64,000 bases of DNA from Hyphomonas oceanitis SCH89. GTDB lineage: Bacteria > Pseudomonadota > Alphaproteobacteria > Caulobacterales > Hyphomonadaceae. The stretch is from NCBI RefSeq assembly GCF_000685295.1, contig NZ_ARYL01000007.1:60033-124032 (forward strand), read 5' to 3'. The notes beneath the pieces are model-generated. The model was not told the origin of the DNA and did no database searches. It saw nothing but the letters and a program-made list of their open reading frames with translations. Both the position numbers and the translations under genes were made by a program. Positions 17,547-26,324 of this stretch are shown in pieces. The first letter of the stretch is position 1. Each line of letters opens with the position of its first letter.

Positions 17547-18401
17547 ATGACAGTTCCGCCATCACTGCTTTTTGTCTTTGGACTGGGCTATTCGGCGCGG
17601 GCACTGGGCGAGCGCCTAGTGGCGCGGGGCTGGGACGTCATGGGGACTTCCCGGACCATTCCCGGACCATTCCCGGACCGCTTAGAGGTTATTCAATGGG
17701 ACGGTAAGGACCAAATGGTGCCCCCCGAGGGCGCGCACTGGCTGATCACGCTGCCCCCGGACGCGGACGGCTGCCCGGCGGCGCGCGTGGCGGGGCATCT
17801 CGCCGGGCAGGCGGCATCGGTGACCTACCTTTCGACGACGGGCGTCTATGGCGACCTTGGCGGCGGCTGGGCGATGGAGTGGAGCCCGGTCAATCCGGGG
17901 TCGCAAAGATCGAAGCAGCGTGTGCTGGCGGAGACGCAGTGGCGCGAGGCGACAGATGGCGCGGTGCGCGTGGTGCGGCTGCCGGGCATCTATGGTCCCG
18001 GCCGGTCACCGTTCGAGAAACTGCGGAATGGCACGGCGACGCGTGTTGTGAAGCCGGGACAGGTGTTCAGCCGGGTTCATGTCGATGACATTGCGAGCGG
18101 GCTGGAAGCGCTGATGCTGCGGCCAGAGGCAAGGGGCGTGTTCCACCTGTGCGACGACCTCGCGGCGCCGCCGCAGGATGTGACCGCCTCCGCCGCCGGC
18201 CTGCTGGGGATTGAACCGCCGCCCGAGACGCCGCTCGATGAAACCGACATGAGCGCGATGGCGCGCAGCTTCTATGCCGAGTGCAAGCGTGTCTCCAACG
18301 CGCGGGCCAAGGCGGCTTTGGGCTGGCGGCCGGACTATCCGTCCTACAGGGAAGGGCTCGCCGCCGTGCTGGCCGCCGAACAGGCCAGCCCTAGCCGTTG
18401 A
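17547..18401 (+). CDS. NAD(P)-dependent epimerase/dehydratase-like SDR
   Basis: 284-aa protein of the extended short-chain dehydrogenase fold. The N-terminus FVFGLGYSARALGERL matches the GxGxxG cofactor loop in the YeeZ-like form. The active-site region has TYLSTTGVYGD. Further on, RVVRLPGIYGPGRSPFEKL and FSRVHVDDIASGL are typical of the family. Substrate unknown. The segment around residues 35-45 is encoded by an 11-bp tandem repeat (17650-17679) read in three frames, so that stretch is unlikely to be conserved. The gene converges with and overlaps by 11 bases the diguanylate cyclase gene. Confidence 0.82.
   Translation: MTVPPSLLFVFGLGYSARALGERLVARGWDVMGTSRTIPGPFPDRLEVIQWDGKDQMVPPEGAHWLITLPPDADGCPAARVAGHLAGQAASVTYLSTTGVYGDLGGGWAMEWSPVNPGSQRSKQRVLAETQWREATDGAVRVVRLPGIYGPGRSPFEKLRNGTATRVVKPGQVFSRVHVDDIASGLEALMLRPEARGVFHLCDDLAAPPQDVTASAAGLLGIEPPPETPLDETDMSAMARSFYAECKRVSNARAKAALGWRPDYPSYREGLAAVLAAEQASPSR
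17650..17679 (+). repeat. 11-bp tandem repeat inside the SDR gene
   Basis: The unit CCCGGACCATT is present 2.7 times (17650-17660, 17661-17671, 17672-17679). Eleven is not a multiple of three, so each copy is read in a different frame. Gain or loss of one unit would shift the frame near codon 40. Confidence 0.9.
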
Positions 18402-20160
18402 CCACGACAGGGCGGAAGCCCGGCTGACCGAGGGGCGGCTGGACGGCGGATGGCTGGCCGACGGGCGACTGGCGCTGGTCGAACAGGCGCACGACGCCTT
18501 TGCCTTCGCGCTTGGCGGCATAGAGGGCCGCATCGGCGCGGGAGATGCTTTCCCGGAAATCCACATGATCGTCGATGAAGGCAACGCCGACACTTGCGCC
18601 GACACTCAGCAGGGTTCCCCGGTAGGCGATGGGGCGATTGATGACCGTGATGCACTGGGCGCCGAATTGCTGGATATCGGCGCGCGCATCACGATTGGAA
18701 TAGACGATGAGGAATTCGTCGCCGCCGGTGCGGAAGGGCTTTGCCCGGCCTGCGCCGACATTTTTCAGGCGGCTGGCAATGACCTGGAGCACAAGGTCTC
18801 CGGCATCGTGGCCATGCGTGTCATTGATGGCCTTGAAGCCGTCAAGATCGATCGCGAGGACTGCCGTGCAGGCCGGTGTGTTGCTGCGCGTGAGGGCGGC
18901 GAGGGTGGTGTCGAGGTCGCGGCGGTTGGAAAGGCCGGTGAGCGGATCGGTTGCGGCGCTGGCTTCGGCATCCTTGACGCGGTTACTGATTGCCCAGCTG
19001 AACTGGAACACGGTGAAGCAGAGGCCCAGCGGCACGATATAATGGTTGATCTCGAAATAGGGCGTGATCTCGAAGAGGCGGAGATAGAGCCAGACCGTGG
19101 CCATGATCAGCGGAGCCCAGCCGATCAGGACGGCGCCGGCACCGGGCGCGCCGCGGCGATGCATAACCCACACACCGACCAGTACGACGATGGGGCCGAT
19201 GCCCGAGCAGATCATGTATACGGCGCGCGACAGGAGGCTCGGGAAAAAGCCGCCGATGCTGCTGAGGACGCAGAGCGCAATAAGTCCGTTGATCACGATG
19301 TAGAAGGATGGCCAGCGACGACGGATATCCAGGAAGTTGGAGATAAACACGGCGCCGAAGGCCGTGACGGCGCCCTGAAGGATGTAGACGAGCGTTATCG
19401 TGCTGACATTCGATTGCGGCCAGAACAGCGATTTGCCCATGCCGGTCGAGAAGATCACATAGGTGATGGCCGTGACGCAGAACCAGAAATAGAGTCGATA
19501 GGCTGGCGTGTCGGATTTGCGGGCGATGGACCAGGCGTAGAACGTAAATGTGCAGGCGATACCCATCAGAAGCGCGAAGATGCCGACCGAGCCCTGAAAC
19601 CATGACTGATAGTCGGCGCTGGTGTGAAACCAGACCGGCATGACCACCATCGGGCCGCCACTCGCACGTATATAGACTGTGCGGGTTTGTCCGGCAGGAA
19701 CATCAATTTCGAAAGTCGGGAAGGGGGCGGGCAAGGCAATGCCGGAAAGAGCCACACCCGAACCGGCCGTGCCTGTTCGAATGTATCCCTCCGTGTCGAG
19801 AAGATAAGCATCGACACGCTGGAGATAAGGAAAGCGGACGACAAGGTCGCCATGCATGTCGGTCACGCCGGAATTGCGTAATTGCATGCGCATCCAGACG
19901 TCGCCCTTCCGGCTGCTCGCCTGGAAAGCATCCGCGTGGTTTTTGACGAAAGCAATCTCACTGGTCGGGCTGAGGATGTCTGCCATCGTGATGGCGGCCG
20001 GCACATCCTTGGCAACCGTCGCATGCCGGCTGATATTCATGCGGCCGTCCATACGACCCACGTCAATGGCCTGTGCATCGGAGGGGAATGTCAGTGAAAC
20101 CCATACGACGATGAGAAGGCTGACAAATCGGCCCGCAAAATTTAGAAAGTCGCCCCGCAA
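18391..20160 (-). CDS. Membrane diguanylate cyclase (7TMR-DISM + GGDEF)
   Basis: 589-aa inner-membrane protein predicted to make cyclic di-GMP. A signal peptide (about 1-30) leads to a periplasmic 7TMR-DISMED2-like sensor domain (about 35-180). Seven hydrophobic helices follow (about 190-390). The GGDEF domain starts at DPLTGLSNRRDLD and contains an intact GGDEF signature at about 479-483. The allosteric RxxD inhibitory site expected nine residues before the signature is absent. No ATG lies near the signal peptide, and the TTG at 20160 is the most plausible start. A Pro/Gln-rich tail ends the protein. Confidence 0.87.
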   Translation of the reverse strand: MRGDFLNFAGRFVSLLIVVWVSLTFPSDAQAIDVGRMDGRMNISRHATVAKDVPAAITMADILSPTSEIAFVKNHADAFQASSRKGDVWMRMQLRNSGVTDMHGDLVVRFPYLQRVDAYLLDTEGYIRTGTAGSGVALSGIALPAPFPTFEIDVPAGQTRTVYIRASGGPMVVMPVWFHTSADYQSWFQGSVGIFALLMGIACTFTFYAWSIARKSDTPAYRLYFWFCVTAITYVIFSTGMGKSLFWPQSNVSTITLVYILQGAVTAFGAVFISNFLDIRRRWPSFYIVINGLIALCVLSSIGGFFPSLLSRAVYMICSGIGPIVVLVGVWVMHRRGAPGAGAVLIGWAPLIMATVWLYLRLFEITPYFEINHYIVPLGLCFTVFQFSWAISNRVKDAEASAATDPLTGLSNRRDLDTTLAALTRSNTPACTAVLAIDLDGFKAINDTHGHDAGDLVLQVIASRLKNVGAGRAKPFRTGGDEFLIVYSNRDARADIQQFGAQCITVINRPIAYRGTLLSVGASVGVAFIDDHVDFRESISRADAALYAAKREGKGVVRLFDQRQSPVGQPSAVQPPLGQPGFRPVVVNG

Positions 20161-20445
20161 GGTATGTCCGCCCGATGTTTCAAACTACTGCCGGGGCTTA
20201 TGACAGAGAAAGCGATATTTATGCTTAGGGCGGGGCATCAGATTTACGGAAGAGCGTACACAGATTGTTAAGGAGGGCTTTCTTTGGCCCGTCTTTCGTT
20301 GGTTGAGCGCCTGTAGTCTGGGGGTTGAAAGGCCGGCGCAATTAAGAGGGGTCACTTGCGAGGCAATTCGTGCTAAGGGGGATTATTAACAGAAGGGGGC
20401 AGGTGGCCGTCTGGCTGGCAAGCCCCGGTGATGAGGGGACGAGCA

Positions 20446-22182
20446 ATGAAATACCGCATTTTCACAATGGCGGTCAGCGCCATCGCATTGACCGGCTGCA
20501 GCCATTTCAAGACTTCAGGGCACGCCGCAGATGGCCTGGCCATGGAGCCGACATCTGAACTGGCCGCCACACCGCCTGAAACGGAAAAGATGGACGTGGC
20601 CGCCACGGCGGGCGCGCCGCTGTTCGAGGGCATGGGTGACTTCCACCGCGAGATATCCACGTCCAGCGCGGACGCGCAGAAATATTTCGATCAGGGCATG
20701 GTGCTGGCTTTTGGCTTCAATCATGCCGAGAGCATCCGCTCGTTCAAGGCGGCACAAAAGCTCGACCCGGAATGTGCCATGTGTTTCTGGGGCGAGGCGA
20801 TGGCCACGGGCCCGAACATCAATGTCACCAGCAAGGGCAAGGCGGTGATGTCTGATGCCGACCGGGTGGCGGCCTTTGCCGCGATCAACAAGGCGCTGGA
20901 GCTGAAGGATAGTGCAACGCCTGCTGAACAGGCGCTGATTGAGGCGATGGCGGCGCGCTATAATGGCGACCCGTCGACATCGCGCGAGCCGCTGGATGTC
21001 GCCTATGCCGAGGCGATGGGAGACTATGTGAGGGATCATCCGGACGATTACGATGCCGAGGCCATGTATGCCGAAGCCTGGATGAACACGATGCCGTGGG
21101 ATTATTGGTCGGCTGATGGCGCGCCAAAGCCGGAGACGGTGAAAGTGATCAGCGCGCTGGAGGACATTATCGCCAATGCGCCGGAGCATCCTCTGGCGCT
21201 GCACCTTTATATTCATGCGGTGGAAGCCTCGGCCAATCCGGGGCGGGCCGAGGATGAAGCCGACAGGCTGGCGGGCCTCGTGCCGGGGTCGGGGCATCTG
21301 GTGCATATGCCGGCGCATATCTATTGGCGCGTCGGGCGCTATGATGATGCGGCCAAGGCCAATGTTACGGCGGCCAAGGTGGACGAGGACTATATTGCGC
21401 AGTGCAATGCGCAGGGCTTTTATCCGGCGCTCTATTATCCGCACAATATCCACTTCCTGTGGGCGGCGGCCAGCATGTCTGGCCAGCAGGACATGGCGAT
21501 CAGTGCCGGGCAAAAGGTAGCCGACAATGTGCGCATGGAGCAGATCGAGGAATTCCCGACGATCGAGTTCTTCAAGACGATCCCGCTATTGTCGCTGGTC
21601 CAGTTCGGCCAGTGGGACACGATACTGGAGGCGGAGCAGCCGCCGGAATCGCTCGATTACTCGAATGCGATCTGGCATTACGCGCGCGGCGTTGCAGCGG
21701 CGCGGAGCGGCGATGTCGCAGCAGCCACGGCCGAGCGTGAGGCGCTGGCGGCGCTGACGGGCAGTGTGCAGATCAGTTTCATGGATACGGCGGATTATCC
21801 GGCCAGCACACTGATGACGATTGCGGACGAGCTGTTGCAAGGCGAGATTGCCAGCGCAGATGGCAAGCATGATGAGGCGATTGCGCATTTCACCGCCGCC
21901 GTGGAAGCGCAGGACTCGCTGCCCTATATGGAGCCGCCTTTCTGGTATTACCCGACGCGGCAATCGCTGGGTGAGGCGCTGATCGCGGCGGGCCAGTATG
22001 GTGAGGCGGAGGCCGTCTACCGGAAAGACCTTGAAGAGTACCCGCACAATGGCTGGTCCATGTCCGGCCTGATGAAGGCGCTGGAGAAGCAGGGCAAGAC
22101 CGAAGAAGCGGCGATGATGAAGCCCATGTTCGACATTGTCTGGCGTAATTCGGACGTGACGCTGGACGGTTCGCGCCTCTAG
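20446..22182 (+). CDS. Large TPR-containing lipoprotein
   Basis: 578-aa lipoprotein: the signal peptide ends in the lipobox LTGC (Cys at about residue 18). After a Thr/Ala-rich linker come helical repeats (AEAMYAEAWMNTMPWDYW, HLVHMPAHIYWRVGRYDDA, LIAAGQYGEAEAVYRKDL). These mark it as a TPR protein related to large uncharacterised bacterial lipoproteins. A CAMCFWGEAMATGPNINV segment is a typical start of that group. The ATG at 20446 with GAGGGGA upstream is preferred over the earlier in-frame ATG at 20428. Function unknown; the product is probably attached to the outer membrane. Confidence 0.75.
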   Translation: MKYRIFTMAVSAIALTGCSHFKTSGHAADGLAMEPTSELAATPPETEKMDVAATAGAPLFEGMGDFHREISTSSADAQKYFDQGMVLAFGFNHAESIRSFKAAQKLDPECAMCFWGEAMATGPNINVTSKGKAVMSDADRVAAFAAINKALELKDSATPAEQALIEAMAARYNGDPSTSREPLDVAYAEAMGDYVRDHPDDYDAEAMYAEAWMNTMPWDYWSADGAPKPETVKVISALEDIIANAPEHPLALHLYIHAVEASANPGRAEDEADRLAGLVPGSGHLVHMPAHIYWRVGRYDDAAKANVTAAKVDEDYIAQCNAQGFYPALYYPHNIHFLWAAASMSGQQDMAISAGQKVADNVRMEQIEEFPTIEFFKTIPLLSLVQFGQWDTILEAEQPPESLDYSNAIWHYARGVAAARSGDVAAATAEREALAALTGSVQISFMDTADYPASTLMTIADELLQGEIASADGKHDEAIAHFTAAVEAQDSLPYMEPPFWYYPTRQSLGEALIAAGQYGEAEAVYRKDLEEYPHNGWSMSGLMKALEKQGKTEEAAMMKPMFDIVWRNSDVTLDGSRL

Positions 22183-22934
22183 GCGAGGGTGCGGGCGATC
22201 TCGGTGCAGGTGTCGAGCAGGCGGGCGATATCCTGCTCGCGGCTGAGGCGGTGGTCGCCATCCTTGATGAGGGTGATGGTGAGGTCAGTCGCGGTCATCG
22301 CGTCGACGAGGCGGGCGGCGTGGGTCCATGGCACGTCCTTGTCTTCCATGCCCTGGAGGATGCGGACGGGGCCGTCAAAGGCGATGGGCTTGTCGAGGAT
22401 CTGCCATTGGCGGCCATCCTCGATCAGCGCGCGGGTGATGACATAGGGTTCGTCATAGTCTGACGGGCGCAGTGTCTGGCCGGTCTCCATGATCTCGGCC
22501 TGCGCCTCGGGGGAGAATTCGGGCCACATCAGCTTTTCGGTAAAGTCCGGCGCCGGGGCGATCAGGACGAGGCCTTTGACGCGTTCCGGGCGGGCGAGGG
22601 CGCAGAGCAGCGCCATCCAGCCGCCCATGCTGGAGCCGACGAGGACGAGCGGGCCGTCTGTCTGGGCGTCGATGGCGGCGAGGGCGTCGGCGCGCCATTG
22701 GCTGACCGTGCCGTCCGCGAAGGCGCCTTCGGACTGGCCATGCCCGGAATAATCGAAGGCGAGGAAGCCGTGGCCCGCCTGATTCGCCCAGTCTTCGAGA
22801 CGCACCACTTTGGTGCCGGTCATGTCGGACTTGAAGCCGCACATCCAGACAAAGGTGAGATCGCCCGTGCTGGCGTTGCTGCGGCGAAAGGCGAGGCGGT
22901 GGCCGTTGGGGCCGGTGAAATAGGACGTTGTCAT
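22179..22934 (-). CDS. Alpha/beta hydrolase
   Basis: 251-aa serine hydrolase of the alpha/beta fold. The nucleophile elbow GSSMGG places the catalytic serine at about residue 102. The acid is probably the aspartate in EDKDVPW, and DGDHRLS carries the catalytic histidine near the C-terminus. An oxyanion-type FDYSGHGQSEG segment precedes the elbow. The open frame extends far upstream to 23234, but that part is antisense to the glycosyltransferase. The ATG at 22934, after a GGAGAGG sequence, begins the conserved protein. It overlaps the TPR lipoprotein gene end by 4 bases, convergently. Confidence 0.88.
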   Translation of the reverse strand: MTTSYFTGPNGHRLAFRRSNASTGDLTFVWMCGFKSDMTGTKVVRLEDWANQAGHGFLAFDYSGHGQSEGAFADGTVSQWRADALAAIDAQTDGPLVLVGSSMGGWMALLCALARPERVKGLVLIAPAPDFTEKLMWPEFSPEAQAEIMETGQTLRPSDYDEPYVITRALIEDGRQWQILDKPIAFDGPVRILQGMEDKDVPWTHAARLVDAMTATDLTITLIKDGDHRLSREQDIARLLDTCTEIARTLA

Positions 22935-22992
22935 TACCTCTCCGTTCCGCCATCTGTCTCCCCTGTCAAGCGAGCGAGGGACGAGAGCAGCT

Positions 22993-24153
22993 TTGGACGA
23001 TTTTCCGGATCTCAGCGGCAAGACCATCCTGCAGGTGGCGCCCGAACTCTCGGCTGGGGGCGTCGAGCGCACCGTGCTGGAAGTGACCGAGGCGATTGTG
23101 GTCGCCGGTGGCCGGGCGCTGCTGGCGAGCAAGGGTGGGCGGCTGGAGGAGGAGTTTGCGGCGCTGGGCGGCGAGCTGTTCCGGATGGATGCGAAATCGA
23201 AGAACCCGCTGGTGCTGAAAATGAACGAGGGCAAGCTGAAGAGCCTGATCGCGCGCGAGGGCGTGAGCCTTGTGCATGCGCGGTCGCGGGCACCGGCCTG
23301 GAGCGCCTATTGGGCGGCGCAGGCGACGGGCCTGCCGTTTGTGACGACCTATCATGGCGCCTATTCGGGCACGAGCGGCCTGAAGCGGCGCTATAATTCG
23401 GTGATGGCGAAGGGCGATCTCGTGATTGCCAATTCCAACTGGATCGCAGCGCATGTGCACGATGTGCACGGGCTGGACAGGGCCAGGATCGTCACCATCC
23501 CACGCGGCGTGGACCTTGGCGTGTTTGACCCGGTGGCTGTGGCGCCGTCGCGGATCGAGGCCGTGCGGGGGCGCTGGGGCATTGCGGGCGACAAGCGCGT
23601 GACGCTGTTCCTGCCGGGGCGCCTGACCGAGTGGAAGGGCCAGCTGGTGGCGATCGAGGCGCTGGGCCTGATGTCGGTTGAGGAGCTGCGGAAGCTGGTT
23701 CTGGTGCTGGCCGGCGATCCGCAGGGCAGGGCGAATTATGTGACGCGGCTGGAGGATGCGATCCTTGCGCACAAGCTGGGCGGCACGGTGCTGCTGGCCG
23801 AGCACGAGCGTGACATGGCGGCGGCGTGCCTCGCTTCGGATATCGTGATGACGCCGTCCATCAGGCCGGAAGCCTTCGGGCGGGTGGCGGCTGAGGCCTC
23901 GGCCATGGGGCGGCCGGTGATCGTGGCTGACCATGGCGGCGGGCGCGAAACGGTGATCGAGGGCGAGACCGGGGCGCGGGTGGAACCGGGCAATCCGGCC
24001 GCGCTGGCGGGGGCCATACGGGCCCTTCTGGATGTGGGGCCGAGTGCCCGCGCAGGCATGGGAAAAGCCGGTCAGGCGCATGCCAGGGCGCATTTCTCCA
24101 AGCGGGGGCTTCAGGCCGCGACGCTTAATGTCTATAAGCGGTTGTTGGAGTAG
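22993..24153 (+). CDS. Glycosyltransferase family 4
   Basis: 386-aa GT-B glycosyltransferase, likely acting on a lipid-linked or LPS/exopolysaccharide acceptor at the inner membrane. It has the N-terminal acceptor domain with SAGGVERTVLEV, the linker FLPGRLTEWKGQ at about 205, and the donor-binding EX7E-like region PEAFGRVAAEASAMGRPVI at about 300. The start is a TTG at 22993 behind GGGACGAGAG; no ATG is near. It is divergent from the hydrolase with 58 bp between them and followed by a family-9 enzyme, so the pair looks like a small polysaccharide operon. Confidence 0.87.
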   Translation: MDDFPDLSGKTILQVAPELSAGGVERTVLEVTEAIVVAGGRALLASKGGRLEEEFAALGGELFRMDAKSKNPLVLKMNEGKLKSLIAREGVSLVHARSRAPAWSAYWAAQATGLPFVTTYHGAYSGTSGLKRRYNSVMAKGDLVIANSNWIAAHVHDVHGLDRARIVTIPRGVDLGVFDPVAVAPSRIEAVRGRWGIAGDKRVTLFLPGRLTEWKGQLVAIEALGLMSVEELRKLVLVLAGDPQGRANYVTRLEDAILAHKLGGTVLLAEHERDMAAACLASDIVMTPSIRPEAFGRVAAEASAMGRPVIVADHGGGRETVIEGETGARVEPGNPAALAGAIRALLDVGPSARAGMGKAGQAHARAHFSKRGLQAATLNVYKRLLE

Positions 24154-24170
24154 GGATTTATACCGCAGAC

Positions 24171-25208
24171 ATGGCCAGGACCGAGACCACGATGAGCCCG
24201 GTGAACCCGGGCGCCAGCGCAAAGGAAGTGCTGATCATCAAGCTGAGCGCGCTCGGCGACTTCGTGCTGTCGCTGGGGGCGATGAAAGCTGTGCGCGAAA
24301 CGCACCCTTCGGCGCGGATCACCCTGCTGACGACGCCTTTCTTCGAGGAATTTGGCAAGATCTGTCCCTATGTGGACCGGGTCGAGACCGATGGCCGACC
24401 CGAGGGCATGAAGGCCACGGCGGCGCTGATCCAGCGCATCCGCAAGGCCGATTATGACATTATCTATGATTTCCAGACCAGCGGACGCACCAAGAACTAT
24501 TTCACGGCGCTGAGCCGTTCGGGCAAGACGCCGCTTTGGTCGGGCCACCATGAGAAGGCGGCCTTCTTCCACGACAATGCCGAGCGCGGGCGGATGCACT
24601 CGATTGACCGGCTGGCGGAGCAGTTGGAGGTGGCGGGCGTGCCGCCGGAGGGCCGTTGGCTGGGCACGAGCGCGCCCTTCCCGGACCTTTCATGGGTGCG
24701 CCACAAGCTGGGCGACACGCCGCGCCTCCAGCCCGCCTATTTCTCGCTGGAACAGCCGTACATGCTGCTGATCCCCGGCGCCTCAGCCCACCGGGAGGCC
24801 AAGCGCTGGCCGGAAGAGAATTATGCCGAACTGGCGTCGCGGGTGGCTGATGCAGGCATCCAGCCGGTGATCATCGGCGGCAAGGCGGAGGGGCCGCTGG
24901 CGCATGAGATTGTACGGCGCGAGCCACGGGCGAAGAGCCTGGTGACGCGGACAGACCTGTTCCAGATCGTGACGCTGGCCGAGAAGGCGCTGTTCGTGGT
25001 CGGCAATGATACCGGGCCGATGCACATGGCGACGCTGGCGGGCGCGCCCGGCATTGCCCTGTTTGCGCTGACCGAGAGCAATCCGGATCATGCCGCGCCG
25101 CGCGGACCGAAACAGCCGGTGATCATCAATTCTGCCCCGACACTGAAAGAGCTGAGCGTCGACGATGTCTGGCAGTCAGTTCGGGCGCTTGGGCTGTTGC
25201 CTGCTTGA
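24171..25208 (+). CDS. Glycosyltransferase family 9 (heptosyltransferase-like)
   Basis: 345-aa GT9 enzyme resembling LPS heptosyltransferases. It begins the fold with VLIIKLSALGDFVLSLGAMK. It has the donor-site PGASAHREAKRWPEENYAEL at about 202 and the conserved VGNDTGPMHMAT near residue 280. These features suggest transfer of a heptose from ADP-heptose to the inner core, though the sugar cannot be fixed from sequence. It lies 17 bases after the family-4 gene and is probably co-transcribed with it. An internal ATG at 24192 is an alternative start. Confidence 0.88.
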   Translation: MARTETTMSPVNPGASAKEVLIIKLSALGDFVLSLGAMKAVRETHPSARITLLTTPFFEEFGKICPYVDRVETDGRPEGMKATAALIQRIRKADYDIIYDFQTSGRTKNYFTALSRSGKTPLWSGHHEKAAFFHDNAERGRMHSIDRLAEQLEVAGVPPEGRWLGTSAPFPDLSWVRHKLGDTPRLQPAYFSLEQPYMLLIPGASAHREAKRWPEENYAELASRVADAGIQPVIIGGKAEGPLAHEIVRREPRAKSLVTRTDLFQIVTLAEKALFVVGNDTGPMHMATLAGAPGIALFALTESNPDHAAPRGPKQPVIINSAPTLKELSVDDVWQSVRALGLLPA

Positions 25209-25240
25209 CTTGAAAGAAAATTGGGAACAACCGACGCGGC

Positions 25241-25269
25241 TTGATGATTAGGCCAACGAATGGCATATT
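25241..25269 (+). promoter_or_regulatory. Possible infC promoter
   Basis: TTGATG (25241-25246), a 17-base spacer and CATATT (25264-25269): four of six consensus bases in each box. Transcription would start about 30 bases before the AUA start codon of infC. A motif match only. Confidence 0.35.
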
Positions 25270-25291
25270 CACCAAGCCTATGAACAGCCAC

Positions 25292-25298
25292 AAAGGAG
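25292..25298 (+). promoter_or_regulatory. infC ribosome-binding site that fixes an AUA start
   Basis: AAAGGAG lies 7 bases before ATA at 25306, which is the optimal spacing. No ATG, GTG or TTG occurs in this frame between the upstream stop (25249) and position 25420, which is already inside the conserved IF-3 domain. Confidence 0.85.
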
Positions 25299-25305
25299 AC
25301 AGGCC

Positions 25306-25845
25306 ATAGCTCGCAGACCAGACGCCGACGCCCCGCCGAAACAGACCGGCCCGCGCACCAATGAAGATATTCGCGCCGCCAAGGTTCTACTCATTGATGA
25401 GAACGGTGAAAAACAGGGCGTGATGCCCCTTGCAGCAGCCCTTGATGCGGCGCGCGAGGCGAGCATGGACCTTGTTGAAGTGTCCCCCGATCAGGAAGTC
25501 CCGGTCGTGAAGATTCTCGACTATGGCAAACTCCGCTTTGAAGAGCGCAAGAAGAAGGCTGCTGCCAAGAAGAAGCAGCGCTCCAGCGAACTCAAAGAGA
25601 TCAAGATGCGCCCGAACATCGACACGCATGACTATGAAGTCAAAGCGCGCGCGATGCAGCGTTTCTTCGACGATGGCGACAAGGTGAAGGTGACCCTTCG
25701 CTTCCGTGGCCGCGAAATGGCTCACCAGCATCTCGGCATGCAATTGCTTGAACGCGTGAAAATCCAGTTCGAAGAGACCACGAAAGTCGAAACCGAACCC
25801 AAGCTGGAAGGCCGTCAAATGACGATGGTATTGGCACCGCGATGA
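25306..25845 (+). CDS. infC: Translation initiation factor IF-3, AUA start codon
   Basis: 179-aa initiation factor that binds the 30S subunit, discriminates against non-canonical start codons and prevents premature 50S joining. The N-domain ([20 protein letters not shown]) and C-domain ([20 protein letters not shown], about residues 105-125) are both present only if translation begins at ATA 25306. Conventional start codons would remove about 38 essential residues. IF-3 genes classically use AUU, AUC or AUA so that IF-3 represses its own synthesis. The stop codon overlaps the next ATG by 4 bases. Unlike the usual order, rpmI and rplT do not follow directly. Confidence 0.93.
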   Translation: MARRPDADAPPKQTGPRTNEDIRAAKVLLIDENGEKQGVMPLAAALDAAREASMDLVEVSPDQEVPVVKILDYGKLRFEERKKKAAAKKKQRSSELKEIKMRPNIDTHDYEVKARAMQRFFDDGDKVKVTLRFRGREMAHQHLGMQLLERVKIQFEETTKVETEPKLEGRQMTMVLAPR

Positions 25846-26207
25846 AGATACGTGCTGGACTGATCCTGGGCCTGGCCCTGATGGCAGGGGCCTGTTCGGC
25901 GCCTGCACCGGAAACCGCGCCCGAAGCAGCAGAGCCTGCGCCGGTCGAAACGCCGGATGCTGCGACCGAGACCGACACGGCGGTGCAACCGGAAATGAAC
26001 CCGATCGACACAACGGACGACACCTGCGGCATGGCCGCACTGGAAACCTATGTGGGCCAGCAGGCCAGCGAGATTCCCGAAGCTGAAATGTCCGAGAACA
26101 CCCGCGTCGTCGGCCCTGACGATCAGGTGACCATGGACTATGTGCCAACGCGCCTGAACGTGCTGACCGATGCCGAAGGGGTGGTGCTCAGCCTGAAGTG
26201 CGGGTGA
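25842..26207 (+). CDS. Lipoprotein with I78-type peptidase inhibitor domain
   Basis: 121-aa lipoprotein. The lipobox is GAC-type (MAGACSAP, Cys at about residue 18), followed by a Glu/Pro/Ala-rich linker of about 40 residues. The C-terminal domain resembles peptidase-inhibitor family I78: [20 protein letters not shown], then [20 protein letters not shown] and a closing LKCG, with two cysteines likely in a disulfide. A role in protecting the cell envelope from proteases is inferred from the family. It is translationally coupled to infC by an ATGA overlap, which is unusual for a secreted protein. A terminator follows. Confidence 0.8.
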   Translation: MKIRAGLILGLALMAGACSAPAPETAPEAAEPAPVETPDAATETDTAVQPEMNPIDTTDDTCGMAALETYVGQQASEIPEAEMSENTRVVGPDDQVTMDYVPTRLNVLTDAEGVVLSLKCG

Positions 26208-26231
26208 GTTCGTCGCTAAACCGCTAGATTC

Positions 26232-26270
26232 AAAAGCCGGATGGTCATGGGCCTTCCGGCTTTTTTGTTT
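26232..26270 (+). terminator. Terminator after the infC transcript
   Basis: 10-bp stem AAAAGCCGGA / TCCGGCTTTT followed by TTTTTTGTTT, 24 bases after the I78 gene. It separates infC from the downstream genes. Confidence 0.9.
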
Positions 26271-26324
26271 CCAGACGCCGCCTTGTTCATCTAAAGGTAG
26301 ATTTTGAAACGCGTGAGAGGTGCC

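Noticed and set aside
18274..19605. 443-aa plus-strand frame
   Set aside because: Antisense to the diguanylate cyclase, low-complexity Asp/Glu/Gly/Ala composition, no ribosome-binding site or motif; a product of GC-rich codon bias.
22966..24222. 418-aa minus-strand frame
   Set aside because: Antisense to the family-4 glycosyltransferase with Arg/Pro/His-rich composition and no domain.
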